The position numbers and the translations under genes were made by a program. This document shows positions 10,393-18,887 of a stretch of 64,000 nucleotides of DNA, in pieces. This DNA is from Rheinheimera salexigens (GTDB lineage: Bacteria; Pseudomonadota; Gammaproteobacteria; Enterobacterales; Alteromonadaceae): assembly GCF_001752395.1 (NCBI RefSeq), contig NZ_MKEK01000001.1, positions 1,549,259-1,613,258 of the forward strand. The letters run 5' to 3'. The notes beneath the pieces are model-generated. The model had not been told where the DNA came from and made no database searches. It worked only from the letters and a program-made list of their open reading frames with translations. Position 1 is the stretch's first letter. Every line of letters starts with the position of its first letter.

Positions 10393-10478
10393 TGGTGGAT
10401 TGTACTGGGTTCGAACCAGTGGCAACCGTGTCTTAGCAAAGAGTAGGGCGGTGCTTTCACAGCTGAGCTAACGATGTA
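10393..10478 (-). pseudogene. Decayed tRNA-Val, copy 2
   Basis: Read on the minus strand, the D-arm (TAGCTCAGCTG), T-arm (ACTGGTTCGAACCCAGT) and encoded CCA end are intact. The anticodon arm is replaced by a longer sequence with a CTCTT/AAGAC hairpin and lacks TAC in a seven-base loop. The 5' acceptor strand (ACATCGT) no longer pairs with the 3' strand. It is best read as a tRNA pseudogene. Confidence 0.7.
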
Positions 10479-10509
10479 ATATTATTTTGGAAATTGGATA
10501 AGAAGATAA

Positions 10510-10585
10510 TGGTGGATTGTACTGGGTTCGAACCAGTGACCCCCGCCTTGTAAGGGCGGTGCTCTCCCAGCTGAGCTAACAATCC
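10510..10585 (-). tRNA. tRNA-Val (anticodon TAC)
   Basis: A full 76-base tRNA with encoded CCA is seen on the minus strand. The acceptor stem is GGATTGT/ACAATCC, the D-arm TAGCTCAGCTGGGAGAGC, the anticodon loop CTTACAA flanked by CCGCC/GGCGG, and the T-arm ACTGGTTCGAACCCAGT. The anticodon TAC reads valine GUA and related codons. It is the last of three intact copies in the transcript. Confidence 0.97.
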
Positions 10586-10616
10586 ATGGGATGCGGTATA
10601 ACTTATAAATAGTAAA

Positions 10617-10692
10617 TGGTGGATTGTACTGGGTTCGAACCAGTGACCCCCGCCTTGTAAGGGCGGTGCTCTCCCAGCTGAGCTAACAATCC
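10617..10692 (-). tRNA. tRNA-Val (anticodon TAC)
   Basis: This copy is identical over its 76 bases to the other intact tRNA-Val genes of the array, with all four arms and the CCA end. The spacer to the downstream copy is about 30 bases, compatible with one precursor transcript. Confidence 0.97.
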
Positions 10693-10769
10693 ATGGGAAA
10701 ATTACTATATCACAACATTTTATAGTTGTTCATCATAAAACAAATAGTGCTTATATGAAGATCAAAATA

Positions 10770-10848
10770 TGGTGGATTGTACTGGGTTTAACCAGTGGCA
10801 ACCGTTTTGTCATTAGGAGCGGGCGGTGCTCTTTCATGACTCAACCAA
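10770..10848 (-). pseudogene. Decayed tRNA-Val, copy 3
   Basis: On the minus strand the 3' acceptor and CCA are kept and the T-arm is nearly intact, but its loop has lost TTCGAA (GGTTTAACC on the plus strand). The anticodon arm is replaced by an unrelated longer stretch, and the D-arm and 5' acceptor are disrupted. It shares the GGCAACCG change with copies 1 and 2. Confidence 0.7.
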
Positions 10849-10851
10849 ATA

Positions 10852-10927
10852 TGGTGGATTGTACTGGGTTCGAACCAGTGACCCCCGCCTTGTAAGGGCG
10901 GTGCTCTCCCAGCTGAGCTAACAATCC
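10852..10927 (-). tRNA. tRNA-Val (anticodon TAC), promoter-proximal copy
   Basis: This intact 76-base tRNA with TAC anticodon and encoded CCA is the first gene of the minus-strand array. A near-consensus promoter lies about 20 bases upstream. Confidence 0.97.
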
Positions 10928-10946
10928 ACGCTGTTTGATGGCGCTC

Positions 10947-10974
10947 ATTATAGGGAGCAGAGAAAAGCTGTCAA
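10947..10974 (-). promoter_or_regulatory. Sigma-70 promoter of the tRNA-Val array
   Basis: On the minus strand TTGACA (10974-10969) and TATAAT (10952-10947) are separated by 16 bases. Both hexamers are perfect. A GC-rich discriminator (GAGCGCC) follows, typical of stable-RNA promoters under stringent control. Confidence 0.85.
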
Positions 10975-11156
10975 CATTATTTTCGCAATTCTGCACTGCT
11001 TGCTGCAAAAGTAAACATTCTGCGGCTAATTAGGCTGTTTTAAGAGCCGCAAGATGCAAAACCTAAAAAACTGCTGTAATCAGTTAGGTATAGCGGGTGC
11101 ATCAAATCTGTGTCATTGCTACAATAGCGCTAATTTCATCCCGCATTGGATATATT

Positions 11157-12575
11157 ATGTCTTTAGTTACTCGTTTCGCTCCAAGCCCTACTGGCTATTT
11201 GCACGTTGGTGGTGCTCGTACTGCATTATTTAGCTGGCTTTATGCGCGTAAAAACCAAGGTGAATTCATTTTACGCATTGAAGACACTGATTTAGAACGT
11301 TCTACTCAAGCTTCTGTCGACGCTATTTTAGAAGGCATGGCTTGGTTAGGTTTAGATCATGATTCTGGCCCTTTTTACCAAACCCAGCGTTTCGATTTAT
11401 ATAAAGAAGTGGTCGCCCAGCTTGTTGCTTCAGGTCACGCCTATAAGTGCTTTTGTACTATTGAAGAAGTAGATGCTATGCGCGAAGCGCAAAGTGCAGC
11501 GGGTGAAAAGCCTCGTTATAACGGTATGTGGCGCGACCGTACGGATCATCCAACCGATAAACCTTTTGTCATCCGGTTTAAAAATCCACAACAAGGTGTA
11601 GTGGTGATTGATGACATGATTAAAGGTAAAATTGAAATTGCTAATGCCGAATTAGACGATTTAATTATTGCTCGTAGCGATGGCACACCAACTTATAATT
11701 TAACGGTAGTAGTTGATGACTGGAAAATGGGTATTACCCACGTTATTCGCGGTGATGACCATGTTAATAACACGCCACGCCAAATGAATATTTTAGCCGC
11801 CTTAGGTGCCGACATTCCAAAGTATGCTCACGTGCCAATGATTTTAGGTGATGACGGTAAGCGTTTATCTAAGCGCCATGGTGCGGTAGGTGTTATGCAG
11901 TACCGTGATAACGGCTTTTTACCTGAAGCCCTTTTAAACTATTTAGTTCGTTTAGGCTGGTCACATGGTGATCAAGAGATTTTTAGTAAAGACGAGTTAA
12001 TCCAAATGTTCGATTTAAGTGATTGTAATCGAGCGCCATCAGCGTTTAACACTGATAAGTTAATTTGGTTAAACCAGCATTACATGAAAACCTTACCCGC
12101 TGAGCAGGTCGTTGCCCATTTACAATGGCATTTAACCGAGCAACAGTTAGATACCAGTAATGGCCCTGCATTAACCGATTTAGTGGCAGCCCAAGCTGAA
12201 CGGGTTAAAACATTAAAAGAACTGGTTGAAGTCAGCCGTTACTTTTATGAAGACTTTGAGCAGCTAGATGCGGATGCGGCTAAAAAGCATTTACGTCCAG
12301 TAGCACTGGAACCTTTACAAGCCATTGCAGCCAAACTAGCTGAATTAACAGATTGGAACCAAGCTACGCTGCACCAAGCCATTAATGATACGGCTGAAGC
12401 CTTAGGTGTAGGTATGGGTAAAATTGGTATGCCACTGCGTGTTGCTGTTACGGGTGGCGGTAATTCGCCGGCATTAGACTTAACCCTAAGCTTAATTGGC
12501 AAAACACGCAGCTTAGCGCGTTTACAGCAAGCCATTGCGTTTGTAGAGCAACGTATTGCTGAAACTAACTCCTAA
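11157..12575 (+). CDS. gltX: Glutamyl-tRNA synthetase
   Basis: The enzyme charges tRNA-Glu with glutamate in the cytoplasm. The class I signature is present as [11 protein letters not shown] (residues 9-19, the HIGH equivalent) and the KMSKS loop as KRLSKRHG. The start at 11157 is chosen because the protein then begins [13 protein letters not shown] as in the family; a GTG 20 codons upstream adds foreign residues. At 472 residues the length is normal. It stands alone next to the tRNA array. Confidence 0.97.
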   Translation: MSLVTRFAPSPTGYLHVGGARTALFSWLYARKNQGEFILRIEDTDLERSTQASVDAILEGMAWLGLDHDSGPFYQTQRFDLYKEVVAQLVASGHAYKCFCTIEEVDAMREAQSAAGEKPRYNGMWRDRTDHPTDKPFVIRFKNPQQGVVVIDDMIKGKIEIANAELDDLIIARSDGTPTYNLTVVVDDWKMGITHVIRGDDHVNNTPRQMNILAALGADIPKYAHVPMILGDDGKRLSKRHGAVGVMQYRDNGFLPEALLNYLVRLGWSHGDQEIFSKDELIQMFDLSDCNRAPSAFNTDKLIWLNQHYMKTLPAEQVVAHLQWHLTEQQLDTSNGPALTDLVAAQAERVKTLKELVEVSRYFYEDFEQLDADAAKKHLRPVALEPLQAIAAKLAELTDWNQATLHQAINDTAEALGVGMGKIGMPLRVAVTGGGNSPALDLTLSLIGKTRSLARLQQAIAFVEQRIAETNS

Positions 12576-12802
12576 TGTAAAGTGTAGTGATAGCCATTAG
12601 TACGCGGCAAAAAGCCAAGATGTTCAGCTCAGTTTACTTGGGTTGAACATCAAAGCTGATAAACTAGTGGCGCTTTTAAAATAAGTTTTACGATCCGTTA
12701 AACGATCACTGTATTAATTAGCTTAACTAATAACTTAACTACTAGCTAATAGCTAAATAATAGCTTAATTCTGTTACCCGATGGGAGTTTCTCTACTACA
12801 CG

Positions 12803-13600
12803 ATGCATTTTTTTAAATCTGCTATCTGCTTTTTAATCGGCTTTAGTTTATTTACTGCGCAAGCCGCAGAAACAGATATATTGCCTGATGGTGAAGAGCC
12901 ACTACAGCCATTCGACTTTTTTGGTACTGTTACCGGAGATGTTGAATTAGGTTACTTATATACCACGGGTAATACAGACTCGTTTGCTATTCGGCTGAAC
13001 AGTGAGCTAGTGCATGATTTAGAGTATTTTCGTAATAGGTATCAGCTACAAAGTTTAATTCAAAAAAATAATATATTAGATAAAACTACCGGTGATAAAC
13101 ACCGCAAAACGACTGCTAACCGCTATGGTTTTACTGGCCAAAGCAACTATAAAATTGTGACAGGCCGCCAAACTATCTTTGGCCGAGGCGCTTATCTGCA
13201 TGATAAATTTGGTGCCTATACCGAACAAGCCTCTTTAGTGGTGGGTTATGGTAATCGTTTATACGAGAAGCAAGCCAGTTACTTAGATATAGAAACAGGC
13301 CCAGGTTTTGGTTCTCAAGAGTCGTCTAAAGGTAAACGTAAATCTGGTGCGTTGTGGTATTTGTCAGCTAACTTGGATTTTGCTTTAAATGAAAATAGTA
13401 AGTTTCGGCAGACATTGGAAGGTTCTATGTCATTAAATAGCCAGAACTCGGTGTTTTTAAGCCGCAGTAGTATCACCTCAAAATTGATTGATAAACTGTC
13501 GATGCGGTTAAACTTTGTGATGAAATATAACTCGCAGCCTGAAGCAAAACTGGAAGGGTTAGAAACCGAAACCTCAGCTTCTATTGTCTATACGTTTTAA
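12803..13600 (+). CDS. DUF481 outer-membrane beta-barrel protein
   Basis: The 265-residue protein has a signal peptide cleaved near AQA-AET (residue 21-22). The mature part has the repeated amphipathic strands of DUF481/YdiY salt-induced proteins (GDVELGYLYTTGNTDSFAIR near residue 50) and a C-terminal phenylalanine (IVYTF) typical of proteins inserted by the BAM machinery. Function in the family is not defined. It is monocistronic and converges with serA through a shared terminator. The 227 bases upstream contain loosely repeated TAGCTAA-like runs (12719-12770) but no clear promoter. Confidence 0.85.
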   Translation: MHFFKSAICFLIGFSLFTAQAAETDILPDGEEPLQPFDFFGTVTGDVELGYLYTTGNTDSFAIRLNSELVHDLEYFRNRYQLQSLIQKNNILDKTTGDKHRKTTANRYGFTGQSNYKIVTGRQTIFGRGAYLHDKFGAYTEQASLVVGYGNRLYEKQASYLDIETGPGFGSQESSKGKRKSGALWYLSANLDFALNENSKFRQTLEGSMSLNSQNSVFLSRSSITSKLIDKLSMRLNFVMKYNSQPEAKLEGLETETSASIVYTF

Positions 13601-13680
13601 GTTAACACTCGATAATAAATGCAGTTTAATTGTGACTGGCATTTTAAAACACCCTTCAGCTTCATTCTGTTTCAATAAAA

Positions 13681-13704
13681 AAGCTGCTAATAGTTAGCAG
13701 CTTT
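13681..13704. terminator. Bidirectional terminator between DUF481 gene and serA
   Basis: A perfect 10-bp stem (AAGCTGCTAA/TTAGCAGCTT) with a three-base loop has A and T runs on its two sides, so it can end transcription from both convergent genes. Confidence 0.85.
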
Positions 13705-13725
13705 TAGTTAAGGGTATAACTACTT

Positions 13726-14952
13726 TTAGTGTAATACGCGCGCTTTTAACGTCGCAGGGATATTACGTAACTCGTTTAAAGCTTGTTCCACATCATCAGA
13801 ATCGATATCTATTACCACATAACCAATATCAGCGTTAGTCTGTAAATACTGACCGGCGATATTAATATTATGTTTAGCAAAAGCTTCGTTAATTTTGGTT
13901 AGTACACCTGGTTGGTTTTTATGAATATGCAGCAAGCGTGAACGACCTTTATGTGCTGGCAGTGATACTTCTGGGAAGTTAACTGCTGACAAAGTTGAGC
14001 CGTTATCGCTGTATTTAATTAATTTACCAGCAACTTCATAGCCAATGTTTTCTTGTGCTTCTTGGGTAGAACCACCGATATGCGGGGTTAAAATCACATT
14101 ATCGAACTGACGTAACGGAGAAATAAACTCTTCGTCGTTACCTTTTGGTTCAACAGGGAACACATCGACCGCAGCACCGGCAATTTTCTTACTGGTTATC
14201 GCTTCGGCTAAGGCATCTAAATCAACCACAGTACCGCGTGAGGCATTAATTAAAATACTGCCTTGTTTCATTAGATCTAGTTCAGCGGTGCCAATCATAT
14301 TCTTGGTTTGTGCGGTTTCAGGCACGTGAAGGGTGACGACATCAGAGGTTTTTAACAGTTCGCTTAAACTGACTTGATGAGCGTTACCCAGCACTAACTT
14401 CGCTTCAATATCATAAAATTGCACGCGCATACCAATATTTTCGGCCATTATGCTTAATTGAGTACCGATATGGCCATAACCAATAATACCCAGTGTTTTA
14501 CCACGCGCTTCAAACGAGCCATTGGCGGTTTTTAGCCATTCACCCCGGTGCGCAGCTGCGTTACGCTGTGGAATACCACGTAATAACATAATAATTTGGC
14601 CTAACACTAATTCAGCCACCGAGCGGGTGTTAGAAAACGGTGCATTAAATACCGGAATTGCCCGTAGCAGGGCAGCTTGTAAATCGACTTGATTAGTGCC
14701 GATACAAAAACAACCGATAGCGACTAATTTGCTAGCAGCGTCTAATACCTTGTCACTTAACTGAGTGCGCGAGCGGATACCAATAAAATGCACATCTTTA
14801 ATACGTTCAATTAGCTCATCTTCGGGCAATGAAGTTTTAAGGTATTCAATATTGCTATACCCAAGGCTTTTAAAGCTTTGCACAGCGCTTTGGTGAAGGC
14901 CCTCTAACAGTAAAATTTTAATTTTATCTTTGGCCAGTGAAAATTTTTCCAT
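13726..14952 (-). CDS. serA: D-3-phosphoglycerate dehydrogenase
   Basis: This enzyme oxidises 3-phosphoglycerate, the first step of serine synthesis. The 408 residues follow the E. coli SerA layout: substrate domain, NAD-binding Rossmann segment GIIGYGHIGTQLS near residue 157, the catalytic region with Arg/Glu/His (HIGGST near 292), and a C-terminal ACT domain from about residue 338 that binds serine for feedback inhibition. The start MEKFSLAKDKIKILLLEGLH matches the family and is preceded by AAAGAGAGCAA. In many gammaproteobacteria it neighbours rpiA, as it does here. Confidence 0.97.
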   Translation of the reverse strand: MEKFSLAKDKIKILLLEGLHQSAVQSFKSLGYSNIEYLKTSLPEDELIERIKDVHFIGIRSRTQLSDKVLDAASKLVAIGCFCIGTNQVDLQAALLRAIPVFNAPFSNTRSVAELVLGQIIMLLRGIPQRNAAAHRGEWLKTANGSFEARGKTLGIIGYGHIGTQLSIMAENIGMRVQFYDIEAKLVLGNAHQVSLSELLKTSDVVTLHVPETAQTKNMIGTAELDLMKQGSILINASRGTVVDLDALAEAITSKKIAGAAVDVFPVEPKGNDEEFISPLRQFDNVILTPHIGGSTQEAQENIGYEVAGKLIKYSDNGSTLSAVNFPEVSLPAHKGRSRLLHIHKNQPGVLTKINEAFAKHNINIAGQYLQTNADIGYVVIDIDSDDVEQALNELRNIPATLKARVLH

Positions 14953-15091
14953 ATTGCTCTCTTTAAGTCGCGTTAAAATAAATTAAGTTTTTTATGCACA
15001 ATTATTTTTATGATTGTTTTAAAGCTAGCCTTGGTTTTTCATTCGAGTTTTTCGATTTTAGTAATCGTATTATTATTATAATTATTGTTAT

Positions 15092-15748
15092 TTAATTAAT
15101 AATTTTGGTGCCAGTCACCGTGCCAATAAGCACTGTGTCTGCACGGCGATGGGCAAAAATACCGTTACACACCACACCAACAATATTATTGATGCTGTTT
15201 TCTAAAGCCAGTGGATCAGTGATGTGCAAGTTATGCACATCTAAAATAACATTACCGTTATCGGTAATAACACCTTTACGCAATATGGCTTCGCCACCTA
15301 ATTTATTTAGCTGACGTTGAACATAAGCAATAGCCATAGGCAACACTTCAACCGGTAGAGGAAACGCGCCTAGCGTGTCGACTTGTTTACTGCTATCGAC
15401 TATACAAATAAACCGCTCTGCCACAGCAGCGACAATTTTTTCACGGGTTAATGCTGCGCCGCCACCTTTAATCATATGTTTAGCGGGGTTTATTTCATCT
15501 GCGCCATCAACATAAACACTAAAGCTGTCTATATCGTTTAGTTCAAACACTGGAATACCCAGCGCTTCAAGTTTGAGGGTAGATTGTACTGAGCTAGAAA
15601 CTGCGCCTTGAATATGCTGCTTAATGCTAGCAAGAGCGTCAATAAAATGATTTACAGTGGAGCCAGTGCCGACACCCACAATAGTGTTATGAGGAATAAA
15701 CTCTAGTGCTGCCCATGCAGCTTGCTTTTTCATTTCATCTTGCGTCAT
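15092..15748 (-). CDS. rpiA: Ribose-5-phosphate isomerase A
   Basis: The enzyme interconverts ribose 5-phosphate and ribulose 5-phosphate in the pentose phosphate pathway. The 218 residues (E. coli has 219) carry [21 protein letters not shown] with the catalytic aspartate, and [11 protein letters not shown] with the catalytic glutamate. The start at 15748 ([11 protein letters not shown]) matches the family; earlier in-frame ATGs add 21 non-family residues. It is divergent from nothing and lies upstream of serA with a 139-base gap, so the two may be separate units. Confidence 0.96.
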   Translation of the reverse strand: MTQDEMKKQAAWAALEFIPHNTIVGVGTGSTVNHFIDALASIKQHIQGAVSSSVQSTLKLEALGIPVFELNDIDSFSVYVDGADEINPAKHMIKGGGAALTREKIVAAVAERFICIVDSSKQVDTLGAFPLPVEVLPMAIAYVQRQLNKLGGEAILRKGVITDNGNVILDVHNLHITDPLALENSINNIVGVVCNGIFAHRRADTVLIGTVTGTKIIN

Positions 15749-16010
15749 TGTTATATCCAATAAGCTTTTAGCCATACAGATGGTCATTATAACGAAACGT
15801 TGCCTAGACAAAAGGGCAAATGCAGAAATAAAGCTTAGTAATAACGATAAGCCTGACTTTTGGCAATGTTGGCAGCATTTACATTATGTGTAATACAGCA
15901 GTTGCTATAGATTTGCAGTGATTATTGGCAAGTTATTAATGAAAGGGGCTTTTTTTAAAATGTCTTATTCTAAAATGATTTATTATTAAATGCGTATCGG
16001 TAAAAGGCTG

Positions 16011-16592
16011 TTATTTAAAGCGCCAAATTTTATCCGGCGTCACAATAGTCTGTAGAGGAATGTCCCAACTGGCTATGGGTAACGCAGAGACTTGCTGACA
16101 ACTATGGGCTAAACCAACAAAGCGAGAGCGATAATCTGCAGGTAACTGAGCAAGAGTGCGATCATAAAAGCCTCCGCCCATACCTAATCGATTACCTTGG
16201 CTGTCAAAAGCGACTAATGGCGTAAATATTAAATCTAATTCCGCTACTGGAATAATATTCTGACAAGCCAATAAAGGCTGTTTAATACCAAATTTATTGG
16301 TTTGTAACGGGCTGGTTGGCTCATAACGGACAAATACTAAATATCCGGCTGTAAACGGATGCAACACCGGTATATAAACCGTTTTATGTAATTGCCATAA
16401 GGTTTGAATAAGCAAGGATGTGTCGAGTTCGCCATCATTGGTGAGATATAACGCTATATGCTGACTAGTGTTGAATTGGGGGAGGTTAGTAATCTGAGAA
16501 ACAAGTTTTTTTGCCGCAGTTTGCTGTTCAGCACTAGATAATTGCTGGCGTGTTAAACGGATTTGTTGTCTTATTACGCTGCGACTGGTCAT
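16011..16592 (-). CDS. ygfA: 5-formyltetrahydrofolate cyclo-ligase
   Basis: The enzyme converts 5-formyltetrahydrofolate to 5,10-methenyltetrahydrofolate using ATP. The 193 residues show the N-terminal basic segment RQQIRLTRQQL and the signature GMGGGFYDRTLAQL near residue 140. It lies directly downstream of 6S RNA on the same strand, the classic ssrS-ygfA arrangement of gammaproteobacteria, so it may be expressed by readthrough from the 6S promoter. Confidence 0.95.
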   Translation of the reverse strand: MTSRSVIRQQIRLTRQQLSSAEQQTAAKKLVSQITNLPQFNTSQHIALYLTNDGELDTSLLIQTLWQLHKTVYIPVLHPFTAGYLVFVRYEPTSPLQTNKFGIKQPLLACQNIIPVAELDLIFTPLVAFDSQGNRLGMGGGFYDRTLAQLPADYRSRFVGLAHSCQQVSALPIASWDIPLQTIVTPDKIWRFK

Positions 16593-16657
16593 GCTAAGTT
16601 ACTGTATTTAAACTTTAATTTAAAGCATAAAACATTAGCAAAGGAAAAAAAGAAAGA

Positions 16658-16844
16658 GGATTCTCCAAATTGCCGTGTCGAATTGTTGCCCTTGAACCAT
16701 GGGTTCAAGGCGGGAGTTAAAGTGGTTGGCTTAGGCTTCCCAGTACAAGCTGGGCCTGCACACTGACAACACATATAAAACCCTTTGTATAAACAATTAT
16801 CGGCTCAGGGACGTCAGTCCAATCACAAACAACTCAGAGAACAC
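16658..16844 (-). ncRNA. ssrS: 6S RNA
   Basis: On the minus strand I can follow the 6S RNA landmarks: the 5' TCTCTGAG, the GGACTGACGTCCCTGAGCCGATA block, the CCTTGAACC-CATGGTTCAAGG hairpin, and a 3' TTTGGAGAATCC that pairs with the 5' end. The RNA folds into the long rod with an open central bubble that mimics a melted promoter and sequesters sigma-70 RNA polymerase. A pyrimidine-rich tail (TCTTTCTTTTTTTCC) follows. Ends are estimated to within a few bases. Confidence 0.93.
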
Positions 16845-16848
16845 GTTA

Positions 16849-16876
16849 AGTATAACAGCTTGATTGAGAGTGTCTA
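16849..16876 (-). promoter_or_regulatory. Sigma-70 promoter of 6S RNA
   Basis: On the minus strand TAGACA (16876-16871) and TATACT (16854-16849) are separated by 16 bases. The predicted start falls near 16842, at the expected 5' end of 6S RNA. Confidence 0.7.
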
Positions 16877-17047
16877 AGCCAAAAGCCCTTTCTAAGGTGG
16901 TTTTCAGTTCATTCGCTTGATTTTTATGCAATTATAGTGCTTGGACACAGTAAAACGCGGCTGACTAACAAAAGCCAGCTTGCAAACTTGGCGCTTTGTC
17001 TTGGCAGTGGTAGCATAAGCACTAAGTTAGCCAGCAAGAATCCTATT

Positions 17048-17629
17048 ATGAACGAGCAATCTGAATTGACTTACGAGCGATGGTCCCATTTGTTAGATCA
17101 AGCCGGTGTAATGGCCGCTATGGCGGAAGTACACGGTTTAATTTCCGGCTTATTAAGCGCAGGTGTTAAAGCCGAGTCCGATCAAGTTTTACCTATTTTA
17201 TATGACTTTTTAAATGATGGCCAAGCCTTACCGGTAGCGCTACAAAAACAAATTGAACAATTAATTGTTGCTACAGCGGCTGATCTTAATAATGCCGATT
17301 TTAGTTTTAGTTTATTACTGCCTTCTGATGAAGACGCTTTAGCAGATCGCTTAGAAGCGATGGTAGAGTGGACTCAAGCTTTTTTAGTGGGCTTTGCTGT
17401 ACAACAAACAGATTTATCGCTACTGCCTGAAGATGTGCGCGAAGCGATTGAGCAATTATCAGATGTTACCCGTATTGATATTCATGGTAACGACGATAGT
17501 AGTGCTGAAGAAAATGAAGAAGCGTATTTTTTAGTCATAGAGCATGTTCGGATCATGGTATTAAATTGCCATGCCGAAGTAGGCCAAAAATTTAGCAACT
17601 TAGCTGTAAGTAATAAAACAGTGCATTAA
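17048..17629 (+). CDS. ygfB: YgfB/YecA family (UPF0149) protein
   Basis: The 193-residue acidic helical protein matches the UPF0149 family in length and pattern (EVHGLISGLLSAG near residue 25, a central Asp/Glu-rich stretch, and HVRIMVLNCHAE near the end). A regulatory role has been described for YgfB in Pseudomonas, but here function is unknown. The ATG at 17048 fits the family; an upstream extension of 37 codons does not. It is divergent from 6S RNA and abuts ubiH with no gap. The usual zapA between 6S and ygfB, and pepP between ygfB and ubiH, are absent. Confidence 0.9.
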   Translation: MNEQSELTYERWSHLLDQAGVMAAMAEVHGLISGLLSAGVKAESDQVLPILYDFLNDGQALPVALQKQIEQLIVATAADLNNADFSFSLLLPSDEDALADRLEAMVEWTQAFLVGFAVQQTDLSLLPEDVREAIEQLSDVTRIDIHGNDDSSAEENEEAYFLVIEHVRIMVLNCHAEVGQKFSNLAVSNKTVH

Positions 17630-18886
17630 ATGGCTAATAAAACCTTATCCAAAACCTCATCGGCTAGCAGTGCGGCTAACACTACGGCTGACACTATGGT
17701 TAACAGTATTAACACGTTTGATCTGGTTATTGCTGGTGGCGGTATGGCTGGCAGCACGTTAGCGTGGGCTTTAACCCAAGCAAACCCACGGCTTAAAATT
17801 GCGATTATTGAGCAACAAGCAAAGTCCAAATTAGGCCAAGCAAGCCAAGCTAGTTTTGATAGCCGAAGTATTGCGTTAGCCGCAGCCAGTGTCGATTTGC
17901 TACAACAATGGCAATTGTGGTCAGCGTTAGCAGCGGATGCTTGCCCGATTAAACAGGTAAAAGTGTCTGATCGCGGTCATTTTGGTAAAGTGAGTTTACA
18001 GCATCAAGATTATCAGCGCGATGCCTTAGGTTATGTGCTTGAAGTAGAACATTTAGGTAATTTACTCCAGGCTAAGTTAAGCCAATGCCCACAGGTAACG
18101 TGGTTTCAGCCTAATACTATTGCCGCCATTACCCCAGAGCAAGACTATCAACAACTGCAGCTGAATGATGGTCATCAACTACAGTGTAAATTATTAGTTA
18201 TCGCTGAGGGTGGGGCGTCGCCAAGTCGCGAGTTAGCCGGTATTACAATGAAGCAACAGCAATATGGCCAAAGTGCCGTTATTGCCAATTTAGCGATAAA
18301 CCAAGCACATGACTTTACCGCTTTTGAGCGTTTTACCGCACATGGGCCTATTGCGTTATTACCGTTAACTAAACAACGTTATTCATTGGTTTATACTACA
18401 ACCACGGCTGAAGCAGAGCGCTTAATGCAGCTGGCTGAGGCTGACTTTTTAGCCCAGATGCAGCAAGCTTTTGGCTATCGAGCGGGCGTTTTTAGTAGTA
18501 CAGGGCAACGCGCTATGTATCCGTTAAGTTTAGGCATGGCCGACACTATTGTTAGTCATCGAGTCGCTTTGTTGGGCAATAGCCTACATAATTTACATCC
18601 TATAGCCGGCCAAGGATTTAATTTAGCCATGCGCGATATTGAGCAATTAGTGCAGCTATTAACCACAACGGATGATGCCGGTAGTTATGGGCTGTTACGG
18701 GCTTATCAGCAAGCTAGGCAAGCCGATATTAAACAAGTGGCGTTAGCCACCGATGCGCTGGTAAGGCTATTTTCCAATCGTTCTCGTTTATTAGCATTAA
18801 CGCGAAATATGGGGTTGTTTGCTCTGTTAATGTGCAAACCGTTAAAGCAGCCAATTGCCATGCATGCTATGGGATATCGGAGTTAA
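17630..18886 (+). CDS. ubiH: UbiH, FAD-dependent ubiquinone hydroxylase
   Basis: The protein is a flavin monooxygenase of the UbiH/UbiF/UbiI family that hydroxylates the ubiquinone ring (position C1 for UbiH). The FAD motif IAGGGMAGSTLAWAL starts near residue 35 and the second FAD contact is in HNLHPIAGQGFNLAMRDI near residue 325. The first 28 residues are Ser/Ala/Thr-rich and unlike the family; a start at the ATG near 17699 would remove most of them. The ATG directly follows the ygfB stop. It leads ubiI by one base. UbiH rather than a paralogue is inferred from order. Confidence 0.88.
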   Translation: MANKTLSKTSSASSAANTTADTMVNSINTFDLVIAGGGMAGSTLAWALTQANPRLKIAIIEQQAKSKLGQASQASFDSRSIALAAASVDLLQQWQLWSALAADACPIKQVKVSDRGHFGKVSLQHQDYQRDALGYVLEVEHLGNLLQAKLSQCPQVTWFQPNTIAAITPEQDYQQLQLNDGHQLQCKLLVIAEGGASPSRELAGITMKQQQYGQSAVIANLAINQAHDFTAFERFTAHGPIALLPLTKQRYSLVYTTTTAEAERLMQLAEADFLAQMQQAFGYRAGVFSSTGQRAMYPLSLGMADTIVSHRVALLGNSLHNLHPIAGQGFNLAMRDIEQLVQLLTTTDDAGSYGLLRAYQQARQADIKQVALATDALVRLFSNRSRLLALTRNMGLFALLMCKPLKQPIAMHAMGYRS

Positions 18887-18887
18887 T

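Noticed and set aside
16937..17047. N-terminal extension of ygfB
   Set aside because: It adds 37 residues with no family similarity and lies across the promoter region facing 6S RNA.
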